Positions 48,871 through 57,454 of a DNA stretch of 64,000 nucleotides are shown here, one piece after another. The stretch's first letter is position 1. Every line of letters begins with the position of its first letter. The notes below the pieces were generated by a model. It searched no databases. It saw nothing but the letters and a program-made list of their open reading frames with translations, and had not been told where the DNA came from. The stretch is taken from positions 62,001-126,000 of the forward strand of contig NZ_JAETWA010000046.1 of the NCBI RefSeq assembly GCF_016774335.1, read 5' to 3'. The stretch comes from Luteimonas saliphila (GTDB taxonomy: Bacteria; Pseudomonadota; Gammaproteobacteria; Xanthomonadales; Xanthomonadaceae). The position numbers and the translations under genes were made by a program.

Positions 48871-48948
48871 GGCGCCTGTCCGGCGTCGCATGGCCGCGGC
48901 GCGGCCGGGTCTGTCATCCTTGCGTCGCAAATCCGGTCATGCGCCCTG

Positions 48949-51399
48949 TTGTCCTTGTCCCCCGCCCCGCCCCCGTCCGCTTTCCGTTTCGGCGCGTTCG
49001 AGCTCGACCTCGCGCGGCGTGAACTGCGCCGCGACGGTGCGACAGTGGACATGCCGGTGCGAATCTTCGAGTGCCTGGAATGCCTGGTCCTGCACCGGGA
49101 CCGTGCCGTGGGCCGGGACGAGCTGCTGCAGGCGGTGTTCCACCGGACCGATGTCAGCGACGGCCAGCTGGCGCAGGTGATCCTGCGTGCGCGGCGTTGC
49201 GTCGACGACGACGGACATGCCCAGCACACGATCGGCACGGTGCCGCGTTTCGGCTTCCGCTGGATGGCGGCGACGCGTGCGGTCGAAGGCAGCGCGGATG
49301 CATCGGCGCCGGTGCCGGCTGAAGGGGACGAGGGCGCTGTCCCGCACGCGCATGCCGAGAAGAACGACAGCCTCGTCCCGCACGCGGACGACGCGATACA
49401 GACCCTGCAGCAGGAAGCCGGGGCCGCGCGGATGTCCCATGGCGCACCCGCGACGGGGGCAGGCCAGGTGGCGCAGGCCGGTCGCAAGCGCTGGATCGCG
49501 GCCGCCGCCATGGCGGTGGTGCTCGTCGCGGCGATGCTGACGTGGCTGCTGCGGCTGGAGTCCGTGTCCGCGCCCATCGCGTCCGCACCGGAAGCGGACG
49601 CCGTCACCATGATCCTGCCGCTGGCGATCGGGGACGGCGAGGACATCGCCTGGGCGCGGCTGGGACTGATGGACTACGTCGCCGATCGCATGCGCACGGC
49701 CGGACTCTCGGTGCCGCCGAGCGAAAGCACCCTGTCGCTGCTGGGCAACGCGGATGCGGAGCGCAGCGGCGACGACCTGCCCCGCCACCTCTCCGCGGCG
49801 ACCGTGGTGACCGGCGCGGTCGAGCGCGCCGGCGACGGATGGCGCCTGCGCCTCGAAGCCGAGGGCGCCGACGGCGTGCGGCTCGAGGCCGAGGCCGAGG
49901 CCGCCGACCTGCTGTCCGCGGCGGCACTGGCGTGCGATCGCCTGCTGGCGGCGCTGGGACATGCCGCCCCGGGCGGCGGGGACGGCGTCGAACTGGCGCT
50001 CGAAGAACGTCTGCAGCGCGTCCGCGCCGCGTTCCTGGCCAACGAGCTGGCCACCGCGCGACGCATCCTCGAGGACGCCCCGCCCTCGCAGCTGTCGCAG
50101 CCGCAGCTGCGCTTCCGGCTGGCCCAGGTCGACTACCGCGCCGGCGAGCTGGACGCGGCCGAACGCGCGATCGACGCGCTGCTGCGCGACCCCGAGGCCG
50201 CGCGCGATCCGCTGTTCCGTGCGCGACTGCTGTCCTACCGCGGCGGGGCGCGGATCCGCCGCAACGCACTGCACGAAGCCGAACGCGATTTCAACCAGGC
50301 GGCCTCGGCCCTGGCCGGTCGCGAAGGCGACCTCGAGCACGGCAGCGTGCTGATGGGCCGCGCGGTGACGCGCGCCGCGCTCGGGCGCGAGGACGAGGCG
50401 ATCGCCGATTTCGGCGCGGCGCGGATCCGGCTGCAGCGCGCCGGCGACCGCCTCGCCGTGGCGCGGGTCGACGCCAACCTGGGCGCGCTGGAACTCGGGC
50501 GCGGCCGCCCGGCGCAGGCGCTGGAGTACCTGGGCAACGCGCTCGCGGTCTTCGAGGGCTCGTCCGCGATGAACGAGCTGCAGGTCACGCGCTCGGCGAT
50601 GTCCGCGGCGCACCTGTTGCGGCTGGATGCTGCGGCCGCGCTGGCGGTCAGCGACGAGGTGCAGGCCCTGCTGCCGCGCACCCCGGATCCGTCGCTGCGG
50701 CTGGCGGCCGCGCTCGACCGCGCCAACGCGCTGATCGCGCTCGGCCGCCTGTCCGAGGCGCGGCAGGTGCTCGACTCGCCGGACATCGCCGCCCGCAGCA
50801 CGCCCCCGTACGAGCACCGCCGGGCGCAGACCCGGATCGAGCTTGCCTGGCGCAGCGGCGAGCCCGCCGCCGCGGTGGCGATCGCCGACGCGATCCTCGC
50901 CGACTGGACCCGCCCACCCGGCGACGCCCTGTACGACCACGTCCGCCTGCGTCGCGCCCAGGCCGCTCGCGCGGCCGATCTTCCCCCGGTGTCCGCCGCA
51001 CGGGTAGAAACCCCGGAGCGACCGACCCCGGCCCTGCTGCTGGCGGACGCGGTCGAACGCGGCGACGCCGCCGGCGCCGAAGCTGAAGTCGGCCTGCGCG
51101 CCGCGCTCGCCGCCGCCGAGGCTCGCGGCGCGCCGGCGGAGATCGTCGAGGTGGTCGTCGTGCACGCGCCCTGGCTGCTGCGGCGCGGCCGCGCCCAGGA
51201 TGCCGCCGCCCTGGTCGGGCGGATCGCACCCTGGCTGGACCGCTGCCACGACTGCGCCGTGCTGCAGCTGCAGCTCGCCGAGGCGCTGGGCGACAAGGCG
51301 CTGGCCGCGGACGCGCGTCGCGCGGCCGAACGCCTCGCCGGCGAACGTGCCCTGCCGCCCGCCGACGCCGCGCTGCCGCGGGCCGTCAGCGGCCAGTAA
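48949..51399 (+). CDS. CadC-like membrane-bound transcriptional regulator with TPR-like repeats
   Basis: About 816 residues. An N-terminal OmpR-type winged helix (FRFGAFELDLARRELRRDGA; GRDELLQAVFHRTDVSDGQL; IGTVPRFGFRWM) sits in the cytoplasm, then an acidic linker, a single membrane helix at about residues 181-203 (WIAAAAMAVVLVAAMLTWLL), a periplasmic beta-rich domain, and about 400 residues of TPR-like helical repeats (LFRARLLSYRGGARIRRNAL; VDANLGALELGRGRPAQALE). The start is uncertain: only TTG (48949, 48955) or CTG codons precede the DNA-binding domain, since the ATG at 48939 is in another frame. The periplasmic signal is unknown. Confidence 0.84.
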   Translation: MSLSPAPPPSAFRFGAFELDLARRELRRDGATVDMPVRIFECLECLVLHRDRAVGRDELLQAVFHRTDVSDGQLAQVILRARRCVDDDGHAQHTIGTVPRFGFRWMAATRAVEGSADASAPVPAEGDEGAVPHAHAEKNDSLVPHADDAIQTLQQEAGAARMSHGAPATGAGQVAQAGRKRWIAAAAMAVVLVAAMLTWLLRLESVSAPIASAPEADAVTMILPLAIGDGEDIAWARLGLMDYVADRMRTAGLSVPPSESTLSLLGNADAERSGDDLPRHLSAATVVTGAVERAGDGWRLRLEAEGADGVRLEAEAEAADLLSAAALACDRLLAALGHAAPGGGDGVELALEERLQRVRAAFLANELATARRILEDAPPSQLSQPQLRFRLAQVDYRAGELDAAERAIDALLRDPEAARDPLFRARLLSYRGGARIRRNALHEAERDFNQAASALAGREGDLEHGSVLMGRAVTRAALGREDEAIADFGAARIRLQRAGDRLAVARVDANLGALELGRGRPAQALEYLGNALAVFEGSSAMNELQVTRSAMSAAHLLRLDAAAALAVSDEVQALLPRTPDPSLRLAAALDRANALIALGRLSEARQVLDSPDIAARSTPPYEHRRAQTRIELAWRSGEPAAAVAIADAILADWTRPPGDALYDHVRLRRAQAARAADLPPVSAARVETPERPTPALLLADAVERGDAAGAEAEVGLRAALAAAEARGAPAEIVEVVVVHAPWLLRRGRAQDAAALVGRIAPWLDRCHDCAVLQLQLAEALGDKALAADARRAAERLAGERALPPADAALPRAVSGQ

Positions 51400-51533
51400 C
51401 GCACCTGTCATCGATCGAGAATGCGCGGCGGCCGGCGTGGGGGGCACGATCCAGCGGTTCCGCGCGCCGCGCCGGCGCTGCCCCCGCGGCGCCGGCCGAG
51501 CCCCTGTCACTCCCAATCGAGGAGATCCTGCCG

Positions 51534-53066
51534 ATGCCCCGACCCTCACTGCTTGGCCTGGCCTGCGCCGCCGCACTCGCCGCCGGCCCGTCCCTGGCCG
51601 CGATCCCGGTCGTCACCGACCTGGGCGCCGAGAACTTCGTCCAGGCCGTGTCCGACGACGGCGCGGTGGTGGTCGGGGTGCAGGTGCGCTTCGACGCCGA
51701 TCCGGCCGGCAACGGCGTCACCCGCTGGACCGCGGCCGGCGGCACCCGGCTCATCGGCGGCCTCGCCAGCGGGCGTCCGGATGTCTCGGCCGACGGCCGC
51801 ACCATCGGCGCCACGGTCATGGCCGACCGCCCGATCGCGGCGTTCTGGACCGAGGCCGGCGGCTGGAAGACGCTCGCCGAGCAGGACATGATCCCGCCGC
51901 TGCCGGGCTGGGAGACCCACGCCAGCGCGATCTCGGCCAACGGCGCGCGGCTGGCGGGCTACACGGTGCCGAGCCCGGTCGACTACTACCAGTACCGCGG
52001 CTTCAGCTACAACCCGGACGACGCGGTCGACCGCTGGGTCGACTTCGGCTGGGCGGAACTGCCGATGCTGCGCAAGGGCACCTATTCCGAGGCCACCGAC
52101 ACCTCCGACGACGGCCTGACCCAGGTCGGCATCTCCACTACCGGCTTCAGCAGCGCCTACCACGCGGTGATCTGGGAACAGGGCGACATCCGCCAGCTCC
52201 GCGACGGCAGCGGCACGGCTCTGGATGCCGGTACGCTGCGCTGCAATGCCGACTGCTCGGTCATCGCCGGCGGTGGCGGCGGCTACAGCGGCGACCAGCC
52301 GGTGCTGGCCTGGCGCTACCTGCGCAGCGACCGCGGCGACCGGGTGTGCCACTTCAATCCCCATCAGGGCGTGACGCGCACCGCGCTGCGCTACCAGTCC
52401 TACGCCACCAGCGCGTCGGGCAACGTCATCGCCGGCAGCTACTACTACGACGACGTGCCGCCCGGCGGCGGCTGGGCCCGCAACGTGGCCAAGGGCTTCC
52501 TGTGGATCGGCACCGAAACCGGCGGCACGATGCACGACCTGCAGACCTACCTGCGTGGCCTGGGCCAGCGCGCGCTCGACGATTGGCCCGAGGTGGAGGT
52601 CACCGGCATGTCCGCGAACGGCCGCTACCTGGTGGGTTGGGGGATCGACGCCAGCGAGACCGTGCGCGGCTGGCGCGTGGACTTCGGCGCGACGCCGCGG
52701 GCGACCGGGGGCCGCGCGGACTACACCGCGTGCCCGCCGCGGACCAAGCCGCCACGCACGCAGGCGCTCGTGGCCGCGGACGCGCCGGCGCGCGACCAGG
52801 CGCGCTACGAGGACAAGCCCTCGGGCGAATTCGGCACCGGCCGCGGCCAGCGCTATTTCGTCGAACCGCACGGCGCGCGCCTGCTCGGCGGCGCGCGCCG
52901 CGACCGGCTGCAGGCCCTGCTGCCGCTCGGCGGCGGACGCTACCTCGACCGCAGCAGCGGCATGCTGATCGCCTTCACCCGCGACCGCGCGGGCATGGTC
53001 ACCGGCCTGCACGCGCGTCGCGGCACGGCGGGACCGGGCCTGCGCCTGCCGCGCAAGCCCGACTGA
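51534..53066 (+). CDS. Secreted HAF-repeat protein
   Basis: 510 residues with signal peptide (LLGLACAAALAAGPSLAA). The body is a series of repeats of the HAF type, each with a D-G-x-x-(V/I)-G or N-G-x-x-(V/A)-G core (VSDDGAVVVGV, VSADGRTIGATV, ISANGARLAGYT, TSDDGLTQVGIS, SANGRYLVGWG), which fold as an extracellular beta-propeller. The final 120 residues are a charged, proline-rich domain I do not recognise. GGAG precedes the ATG. It follows the CadC-like regulator by 134 bp and may be its target. Confidence 0.82.
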   Translation: MPRPSLLGLACAAALAAGPSLAAIPVVTDLGAENFVQAVSDDGAVVVGVQVRFDADPAGNGVTRWTAAGGTRLIGGLASGRPDVSADGRTIGATVMADRPIAAFWTEAGGWKTLAEQDMIPPLPGWETHASAISANGARLAGYTVPSPVDYYQYRGFSYNPDDAVDRWVDFGWAELPMLRKGTYSEATDTSDDGLTQVGISTTGFSSAYHAVIWEQGDIRQLRDGSGTALDAGTLRCNADCSVIAGGGGGYSGDQPVLAWRYLRSDRGDRVCHFNPHQGVTRTALRYQSYATSASGNVIAGSYYYDDVPPGGGWARNVAKGFLWIGTETGGTMHDLQTYLRGLGQRALDDWPEVEVTGMSANGRYLVGWGIDASETVRGWRVDFGATPRATGGRADYTACPPRTKPPRTQALVAADAPARDQARYEDKPSGEFGTGRGQRYFVEPHGARLLGGARRDRLQALLPLGGGRYLDRSSGMLIAFTRDRAGMVTGLHARRGTAGPGLRLPRKPD

Positions 53067-53145
53067 ACGTCGCTCCCGGCGTGCGTGGAGCCGCGCGGGT
53101 CGCCGTGAGGCCGACCCCGCGCTACGGGGCGGGTCCTGCGTAGCC

Positions 53146-53170
53146 CGGGTAAGGCGAAGCCGCACCCGGG
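53146..53170. repeat. Single copy of the CCCGGG palindromic repeat
   Basis: A GCCCGGGT arm and an ACCCGGGT arm around AAGGCGAAGCCGC, identical in core to the units of the 48.5-kb array. It lies in the 186-bp gap between the convergent HAF-repeat gene and zapE; it could act as a bidirectional barrier, but it lacks a T tract. Confidence 0.7.
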
Positions 53171-53252
53171 TCGGCGCGCGAGGGGCAGGCCTTGGCGCTC
53201 GGACCGCCGGACGGCGAACGTGACCTGGCCGTCCGGCGCGCACGTTCGCGCG

Positions 53253-54413
53253 CTAGGCGCCCAGGTGGCCGCTGGCCAGGTAGTCCGCGCCCTGCATCTC
53301 GACCAGCCGCGATGCGGTGCGCTCGAACGCGGCGCCCAGGCGTTCGCCGGCATACAGCGCGTGCGGCGCGGCATCGGCGGTGCAGACCAGGTTGACGTGG
53401 CGGTCGTACAGCTCGTCGACCAGGGTGACGAAACGCCGCGCCGCGTCGTCGCGCGTGGCGTCCAGCACCGGGATCCCGCCCAGCAGCACGGTGTGGAACT
53501 CGCGCGCGATCTCGATGTAGTCGGTGGCGCCGCGCGGGCCTTCGCACAGCGCGTCGAAATCGAACCAGGCCATGTCCTGGCAGCGCGCGCGCACGGGAAT
53601 GCGGCGGCCGTCGATCTCGATCCCGGCCTCGCGATGGGCATCGTCGCCGCCCAGTTCGCGCCAGCGCGAGTCCAGCCAGGCATCCGATTCGGCGTCCAGC
53701 GGCGCGCGGTAGACGGGCGAGCGGGTCAGCGCGCGCAGACGGTAGTCGGTGGGGCTGTCCAGGTGCACCACCTGGCAGTGGCGGCGGATCAGTTCGATCG
53801 CCGGCAGGAACCGCGCGCGCTGCAGGCCATCCTTGTACAGGTCGGGCGGATCGACGTTGGAGGTGGTCACCAGCACGATGCCCTCGGCGAACATGCGCTC
53901 GAGCAGCCGCGCCAGGATCATCGCGTCGCCGATGTCGCTGACGAAGAACTCGTCGAGCACCAGCACCCGCAGTCGCGCACGCCAGTCGCGCGCGATCGTC
54001 GCCAGCGGGTCGCGTTCGCCCGAATGCGTGCGCAGCAGCGCGTGCACGCGGCGCATGAAGCGGTGGAAATGGGTACGGCGCTTGCCGGGCGGGCCGTCCG
54101 CCGGCCGGCCGCCGGCCAGCGCTTCGCCGCGGATCTCCGTCAGCGGCAATCCGGCATAGAACAGGTCGACCAGGAAGGTCTTGCCGCGTCCCACCCCACC
54201 CCACAGGTACAGGCCGTCCGGCGCGGCCGGCGTCTTGCGGCCGCGCAGGCGGTCGAACAGGCCCTGGCGCGGCGCCGGTTGCAGCAGGGCGGCGTGCAGG
54301 CGGTCGAGCGCGTGCAGCGCGGCGTGCTGCGCCGGATCGTCCTGCCAGTCGCCGCGTTCGATCCCGGCGCGGTAGCGTTGCGACGGCGCAGCCGCCGGGG
54401 TGGCGTCATCCAT
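53253..54413 (-). CDS. zapE: Cell division protein ZapE (AFG1-type ATPase)
   Basis: 386 residues. The AFG1/ZapE P-loop is LYLWGGVGRGKTFLVDLF (Walker A) and the Walker B is VLVLDEFFVSDIGDAMIL. Other family landmarks are THFHRFMRRVHA, VTTSNVDPPDLYKDGLQR and FLPAIELI. In E. coli ZapE destabilises FtsZ polymers at the division ring. Its start overlaps the end of the upstream hydrolase gene by 8 nt on the minus strand. Confidence 0.95.
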   Translation of the reverse strand: MDDATPAAAPSQRYRAGIERGDWQDDPAQHAALHALDRLHAALLQPAPRQGLFDRLRGRKTPAAPDGLYLWGGVGRGKTFLVDLFYAGLPLTEIRGEALAGGRPADGPPGKRRTHFHRFMRRVHALLRTHSGERDPLATIARDWRARLRVLVLDEFFVSDIGDAMILARLLERMFAEGIVLVTTSNVDPPDLYKDGLQRARFLPAIELIRRHCQVVHLDSPTDYRLRALTRSPVYRAPLDAESDAWLDSRWRELGGDDAHREAGIEIDGRRIPVRARCQDMAWFDFDALCEGPRGATDYIEIAREFHTVLLGGIPVLDATRDDAARRFVTLVDELYDRHVNLVCTADAAPHALYAGERLGAAFERTASRLVEMQGADYLASGHLGA

Positions 54414-55086
54414 CCGCGACGGGCAGGTAGGCGCGCACGCCGTGCTTGATCGCGCCGCGCAGGTCGATCAGCTTGCGGTGGAAGAAGTGGCTGGTGTCGG
54501 GCATGCGCACCAGTTCGGCCTGGGCGCGAGTGCGCTCGAGCCAGTCGTAGACCGCCTGCGGATCGACGATCTCGTCGTTCTCGCCCTGGATCACCAGCCA
54601 GGGCATGGTCGGCAGTTCGATGTCGTCGAAGTCCCAGCGCCCGGCCGGCGGCGCGATCGACAGCAGCAGGGCCGGTTGCAGTCCGGCCGCCGCGCGCAGC
54701 GTCACGTAGGCGCCGAAGCTGAAGCCCGCCAGCCACAGCGCCGCCTCCGGGCGCTGCGCCCGCACCCAGGCGGCGACCGCGCGCAGATCCTCGAGCTCGC
54801 CGTCGCCCTGGTCGAATTCGCCTTCGGAGTGGCCGGTGCCGCGGAAGTTGAAGCGCACCGTGGTCGCGCCCAGCTCGCGCAGGCTGCGCGCGGCCATGGT
54901 CACCACCTTGTTGTGCATCGTGCCGCCCTCGGTCGGCAGCGGGTGGCAGACGATCGCCACCAGCGGCAGCGCCGCGACATCGTCGTCGGGCGCGTCGACC
55001 GCGACTTCCAGCATGCCCGCCGGACCCGGCAGCAGCAGGGTCCCGGCATCGGCGGGAAAGGCGGGGAGGGACGGCATGGTCCGCAT
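54406..55086 (-). CDS. Alpha/beta hydrolase of the COG2945 type
   Basis: 226 residues. The pattern is that of small cytoplasmic hydrolases: VAIVCHPLPTEGGTMHNKVV, FRGTGHSEGEFDQGDGELED, LAGFSFGAYVTLRAA (nucleophile serine), VIQGENDEIVDP and MPDTSHFFHRKL with the likely Asp and His. The start may be this ATG or one 9 nt downstream. It overlaps zapE by 8 nt. Frequent pairing with zapE in this group is not something I can check here. Confidence 0.88.
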   Translation of the reverse strand: MRTMPSLPAFPADAGTLLLPGPAGMLEVAVDAPDDDVAALPLVAIVCHPLPTEGGTMHNKVVTMAARSLRELGATTVRFNFRGTGHSEGEFDQGDGELEDLRAVAAWVRAQRPEAALWLAGFSFGAYVTLRAAAGLQPALLLSIAPPAGRWDFDDIELPTMPWLVIQGENDEIVDPQAVYDWLERTRAQAELVRMPDTSHFFHRKLIDLRGAIKHGVRAYLPVADG

Positions 55087-55118
55087 GATACCGGCCGGCC
55101 TGCTGCAGGACGCCGGGC

Positions 55119-55149
55119 TTGACAGCCCTGCTAGTGTTACAAGATAACA
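55119..55149 (+). promoter_or_regulatory. Promoter with metalloregulator-like operator before merC-like gene
   Basis: -35 TTGACA (55119-55124), 18-bp spacer, -10 GATAAC (55143-55148). A perfect inverted repeat TGTTA-N5-TAACA (55135-55149) overlaps the -10, so a bound repressor would block polymerase. The half-sites resemble the TGTTA/TAACA core of Zur- and other Fur-family boxes; identity of the repressor is inferred. AAGAGGT (about 55153-55159) is the ribosome-binding site. Confidence 0.6.
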
Positions 55150-55167
55150 ATTCAAGAGGTCGACCCC

Positions 55168-55551
55168 ATGAAATCGCCTCCGGGCTCCCTGCTGGACGCC
55201 TCGGCCATCGGCCTGTCGGGCCTGTGCCTGGCCCATTGCCTGTTGCTGCCGGCCACGGCGGCGCTGCTGCCCGCGCTCCCGGCCGCGGCCGGCGCCGAAT
55301 GGCTGCACCTGCTGCTGGTCGCGATCGCCCTGCCGCTGGCGGCGGTGGCACTGGCGCGCGCGCACCGGCAGCGCCCGTTGCCCGTCGGCCTCTGGTGGCT
55401 GGCCGCGGCAGGCCTGTCGGGCCTGCTGGCCGGGGCCATCGGCTGGCCGACGCCGGCGCTGGAAACGCCGTCGACCGTCGTCGGCGGCGTGTTGCTGGCC
55501 ACCGCACATGGCTGGAACTGGCGTCGACGGCCGCATCCGGCCTGCGGTTGA
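55168..55551 (+). CDS. MerC-domain membrane protein
   Basis: 127 residues with four membrane segments. The first segment contains the paired cysteines SGLCLAHCLLLPATAALL (C-x-x-x-C) typical of the MerC family. The other helices are LHLLLVAIALPLAAVALA, VGLWWLAAAGLSGLLAGAIG and STVVGGVLLATAHGW. No merR, merA or merT is nearby, so a metal-handling role other than mercury resistance is likelier. The promoter overlapped by a TGTTA-N5-TAACA palindrome fits control by a Fur-family protein such as Zur. Confidence 0.82.
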   Translation: MKSPPGSLLDASAIGLSGLCLAHCLLLPATAALLPALPAAAGAEWLHLLLVAIALPLAAVALARAHRQRPLPVGLWWLAAAGLSGLLAGAIGWPTPALETPSTVVGGVLLATAHGWNWRRRPHPACG

Positions 55552-55584
55552 GGGGGAGCTCCCTGGGCGGGTCTGCCCTGCCCG

Positions 55585-57375
55585 CTACAGGTCCAGCCCT
55601 ACCAGCAGCGGATCGTGGTCCGAGCTGCGCCAGGGCGTTGCCGCACGATCGCGGGCATTCCCGGCGCGATGGCCGACGTTCGGCTCATCGGCGTTGCTGT
55701 GCCATACCGCCGCGCCCGCCAGCCGGGCCGCCAGCGCGGGACTGAGCAGGGCATGGTCGAGCCGCCCGACCTGGCCGCCGTAGACGTAGCTGTAGGCACC
55801 GTCCACCTTCGCCACGGCCATCGCGTCCTGCCAGCCCTGCTCACGCAACAGGCGCATGGGATCTTCCTGTGCGTAGGCATTGAAATCGCCGACGATGGCG
55901 AGCAGATCGCTGCCGGTTCCGGTAGGGTCCCGCTCCAGCCAGGCCAGCAGCCGGCGCGCCGATTCGACCCGGGTCGCGTTCCAGCAGGCCTGGCCGTCGC
56001 CCTGGTCGCGGTCGGCGCCCTCGGCTTCCCTGCAGCCCTTGGACTTGAAGTGGTTGGCCACGACCACGAAGGCCGGGCCGTCGTCGCGACCGGCCGCGAC
56101 CGGTACGAACCCCTGCGCCAGCGGCACCCGGCTGTGCGCGCGGAACGGGCCGTCTTCCAGCATCGCCGGCCGGCCTGCCTGCCGCAGCCGCGACGCCCGG
56201 TAGAGCAGTCCGACGCGGATCGCGTCGCCGCCCGGACCGCGGCCGCTGTCGACGAAGCGCCAGTCGCCGCCGCCGGCGTTGAGCGCGTCCACCAGCTGGG
56301 CGATGCTCGATTCCGGCCCGTAGCCGTCGTTCTCCAGCTCCATCAGCGCGGCCACATGCGGATCGAGCGCGCGGATCGTCGCCACGAGGCGGCCCAGCTG
56401 GGCCTCGAGCTGCGCCGGCGTCCGCGCGCCGCGTTCGGTGGGAAAGCCGCCGCCGCGGCCATCGCCGTTGAACAGGTTCTGCAGGTTGAACGCGGCCACG
56501 CGCACCGTGCCTGCCACGGTGGGCGGCACCGGGCGCGGTGCCGGTTCGATCCGGGGCGCCGCGGTCAGCTGCAGCCGGTACTCGCCCCAGCGCTGGTCGA
56601 CGATACCCTCGGCGCCGTTCACCCGGCTGCCCGAGCGCGGCGGCGGCCGGCCTTCGAGGTACCAGACCTCGCGCGGGTCTTCCTGTGCCATCGCATCGTC
56701 GAGCAGCAGCCGGCGGCGGGCGTTGTCGGCCGCGATGCGGTCCGCGCCGGCGCCGGGCGCGGCGAGTTCGGTCGGGGCGAACAGGCGCCCGTCGAAACTC
56801 GCGTGCAGCACGCCGCGACGCGACAGCTCGTGCTGGCCGTCGAGGGTCAGCGGTGCGTCGACGCGCACGCGCATCCCCTCGTAGCGCTCCCAGTCGTCAG
56901 GCGCGGCGGCGAGCACCACCGGCGCCACCTCGCCGCGACCCAGCACCTCGACGCCGTCGGCCTGCAGCGTGGTCAGGGCGCCACGGGCGCGGTCGCCGTG
57001 TTCGACCACCCGCCCGCGCACGCGCACCCGGTCGCCCGCCCGCAGTTCCGGCGGCTCGTCGGCGACCACGAACAGCGCGTCGGAGGTGGCCGCATCGCCG
57101 TCGCCCGCGTCCTGTACGAACCAGCCGCCGAGGTGGCGTGCGAAGTTGCCGGTGACCACGCCCTCGATCGCCACGGTCCGGTCGAGCAGGGGACTGGTGG
57201 CGCCATCGCCCTGCACCTGGCCGATCGCCACGATGCCGTCGGGGCGCGGTGCGGCCGATGGTTCCGAAGGCGGCGTCTCGCAACCCGCGAGCAGGCCGGC
57301 CAGCAGCAGGGCAGCCGGCCACAGGACGGTCGAAGACAGGACGATCGACGGGAGGCGCGGAGCGGGGACAGGCAT
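55585..57375 (-). CDS. ExeM/NucH-like extracellular endonuclease lipoprotein
   Basis: 596 residues. The signal ends in a lipobox (LLAGLLAGCETPP). Residues of about 45-290 hold OB-fold-like domains (TVAIEGVVTGNF; GDRVRVRGRVVEHGDRARGA). The endonuclease/exonuclease/phosphatase domain follows: RVAAFNLQNLFNGDG, ALMELENDG, VANHFKSKG (catalytic His), AIVGDFNAYAQEDP and WRSSDHDPLLVGL. Related proteins (ExeM of Shewanella) degrade extracellular DNA in biofilms. The ATG at 57375 starts the lipoprotein signal; a TTG upstream (57411) is also in frame. Confidence 0.91.
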   Translation of the reverse strand: MPVPAPRLPSIVLSSTVLWPAALLLAGLLAGCETPPSEPSAAPRPDGIVAIGQVQGDGATSPLLDRTVAIEGVVTGNFARHLGGWFVQDAGDGDAATSDALFVVADEPPELRAGDRVRVRGRVVEHGDRARGALTTLQADGVEVLGRGEVAPVVLAAAPDDWERYEGMRVRVDAPLTLDGQHELSRRGVLHASFDGRLFAPTELAAPGAGADRIAADNARRRLLLDDAMAQEDPREVWYLEGRPPPRSGSRVNGAEGIVDQRWGEYRLQLTAAPRIEPAPRPVPPTVAGTVRVAAFNLQNLFNGDGRGGGFPTERGARTPAQLEAQLGRLVATIRALDPHVAALMELENDGYGPESSIAQLVDALNAGGGDWRFVDSGRGPGGDAIRVGLLYRASRLRQAGRPAMLEDGPFRAHSRVPLAQGFVPVAAGRDDGPAFVVVANHFKSKGCREAEGADRDQGDGQACWNATRVESARRLLAWLERDPTGTGSDLLAIVGDFNAYAQEDPMRLLREQGWQDAMAVAKVDGAYSYVYGGQVGRLDHALLSPALAARLAGAAVWHSNADEPNVGHRAGNARDRAATPWRSSDHDPLLVGLDL

Positions 57376-57410
57376 GCGTGTTTCCGGATTCGCGGGACGC
57401 GGAAACGACA

Positions 57411-57430
57411 ACGCCGCCCGGAGGCGGCGT
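57411..57430 (-). terminator. Hairpin terminator after the cytochrome gene
   Basis: Stem ACGCCGCC / GGCGGCGT with a 4-nt loop. On the minus strand it is followed by TGTCGTTTCC, a weak T-containing tract, and it lies 24 nt after the cytochrome stop codon. It lies upstream of the nuclease gene and separates the two transcripts only partly. Confidence 0.55.
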
Positions 57431-57454
57431 CGCGGGACCGCGGTGGCGGCCAGC

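Noticed and set aside
48939-49022. ATG start for the CadC-like regulator at 48939
   Set aside because: This ATG is in a different frame from the DNA-binding domain; its frame is soon Pro/Arg-rich without motifs.
55168-55551. Mercury resistance operon
   Set aside because: Only a MerC-like protein is present; merR, merT, merP and merA are missing.
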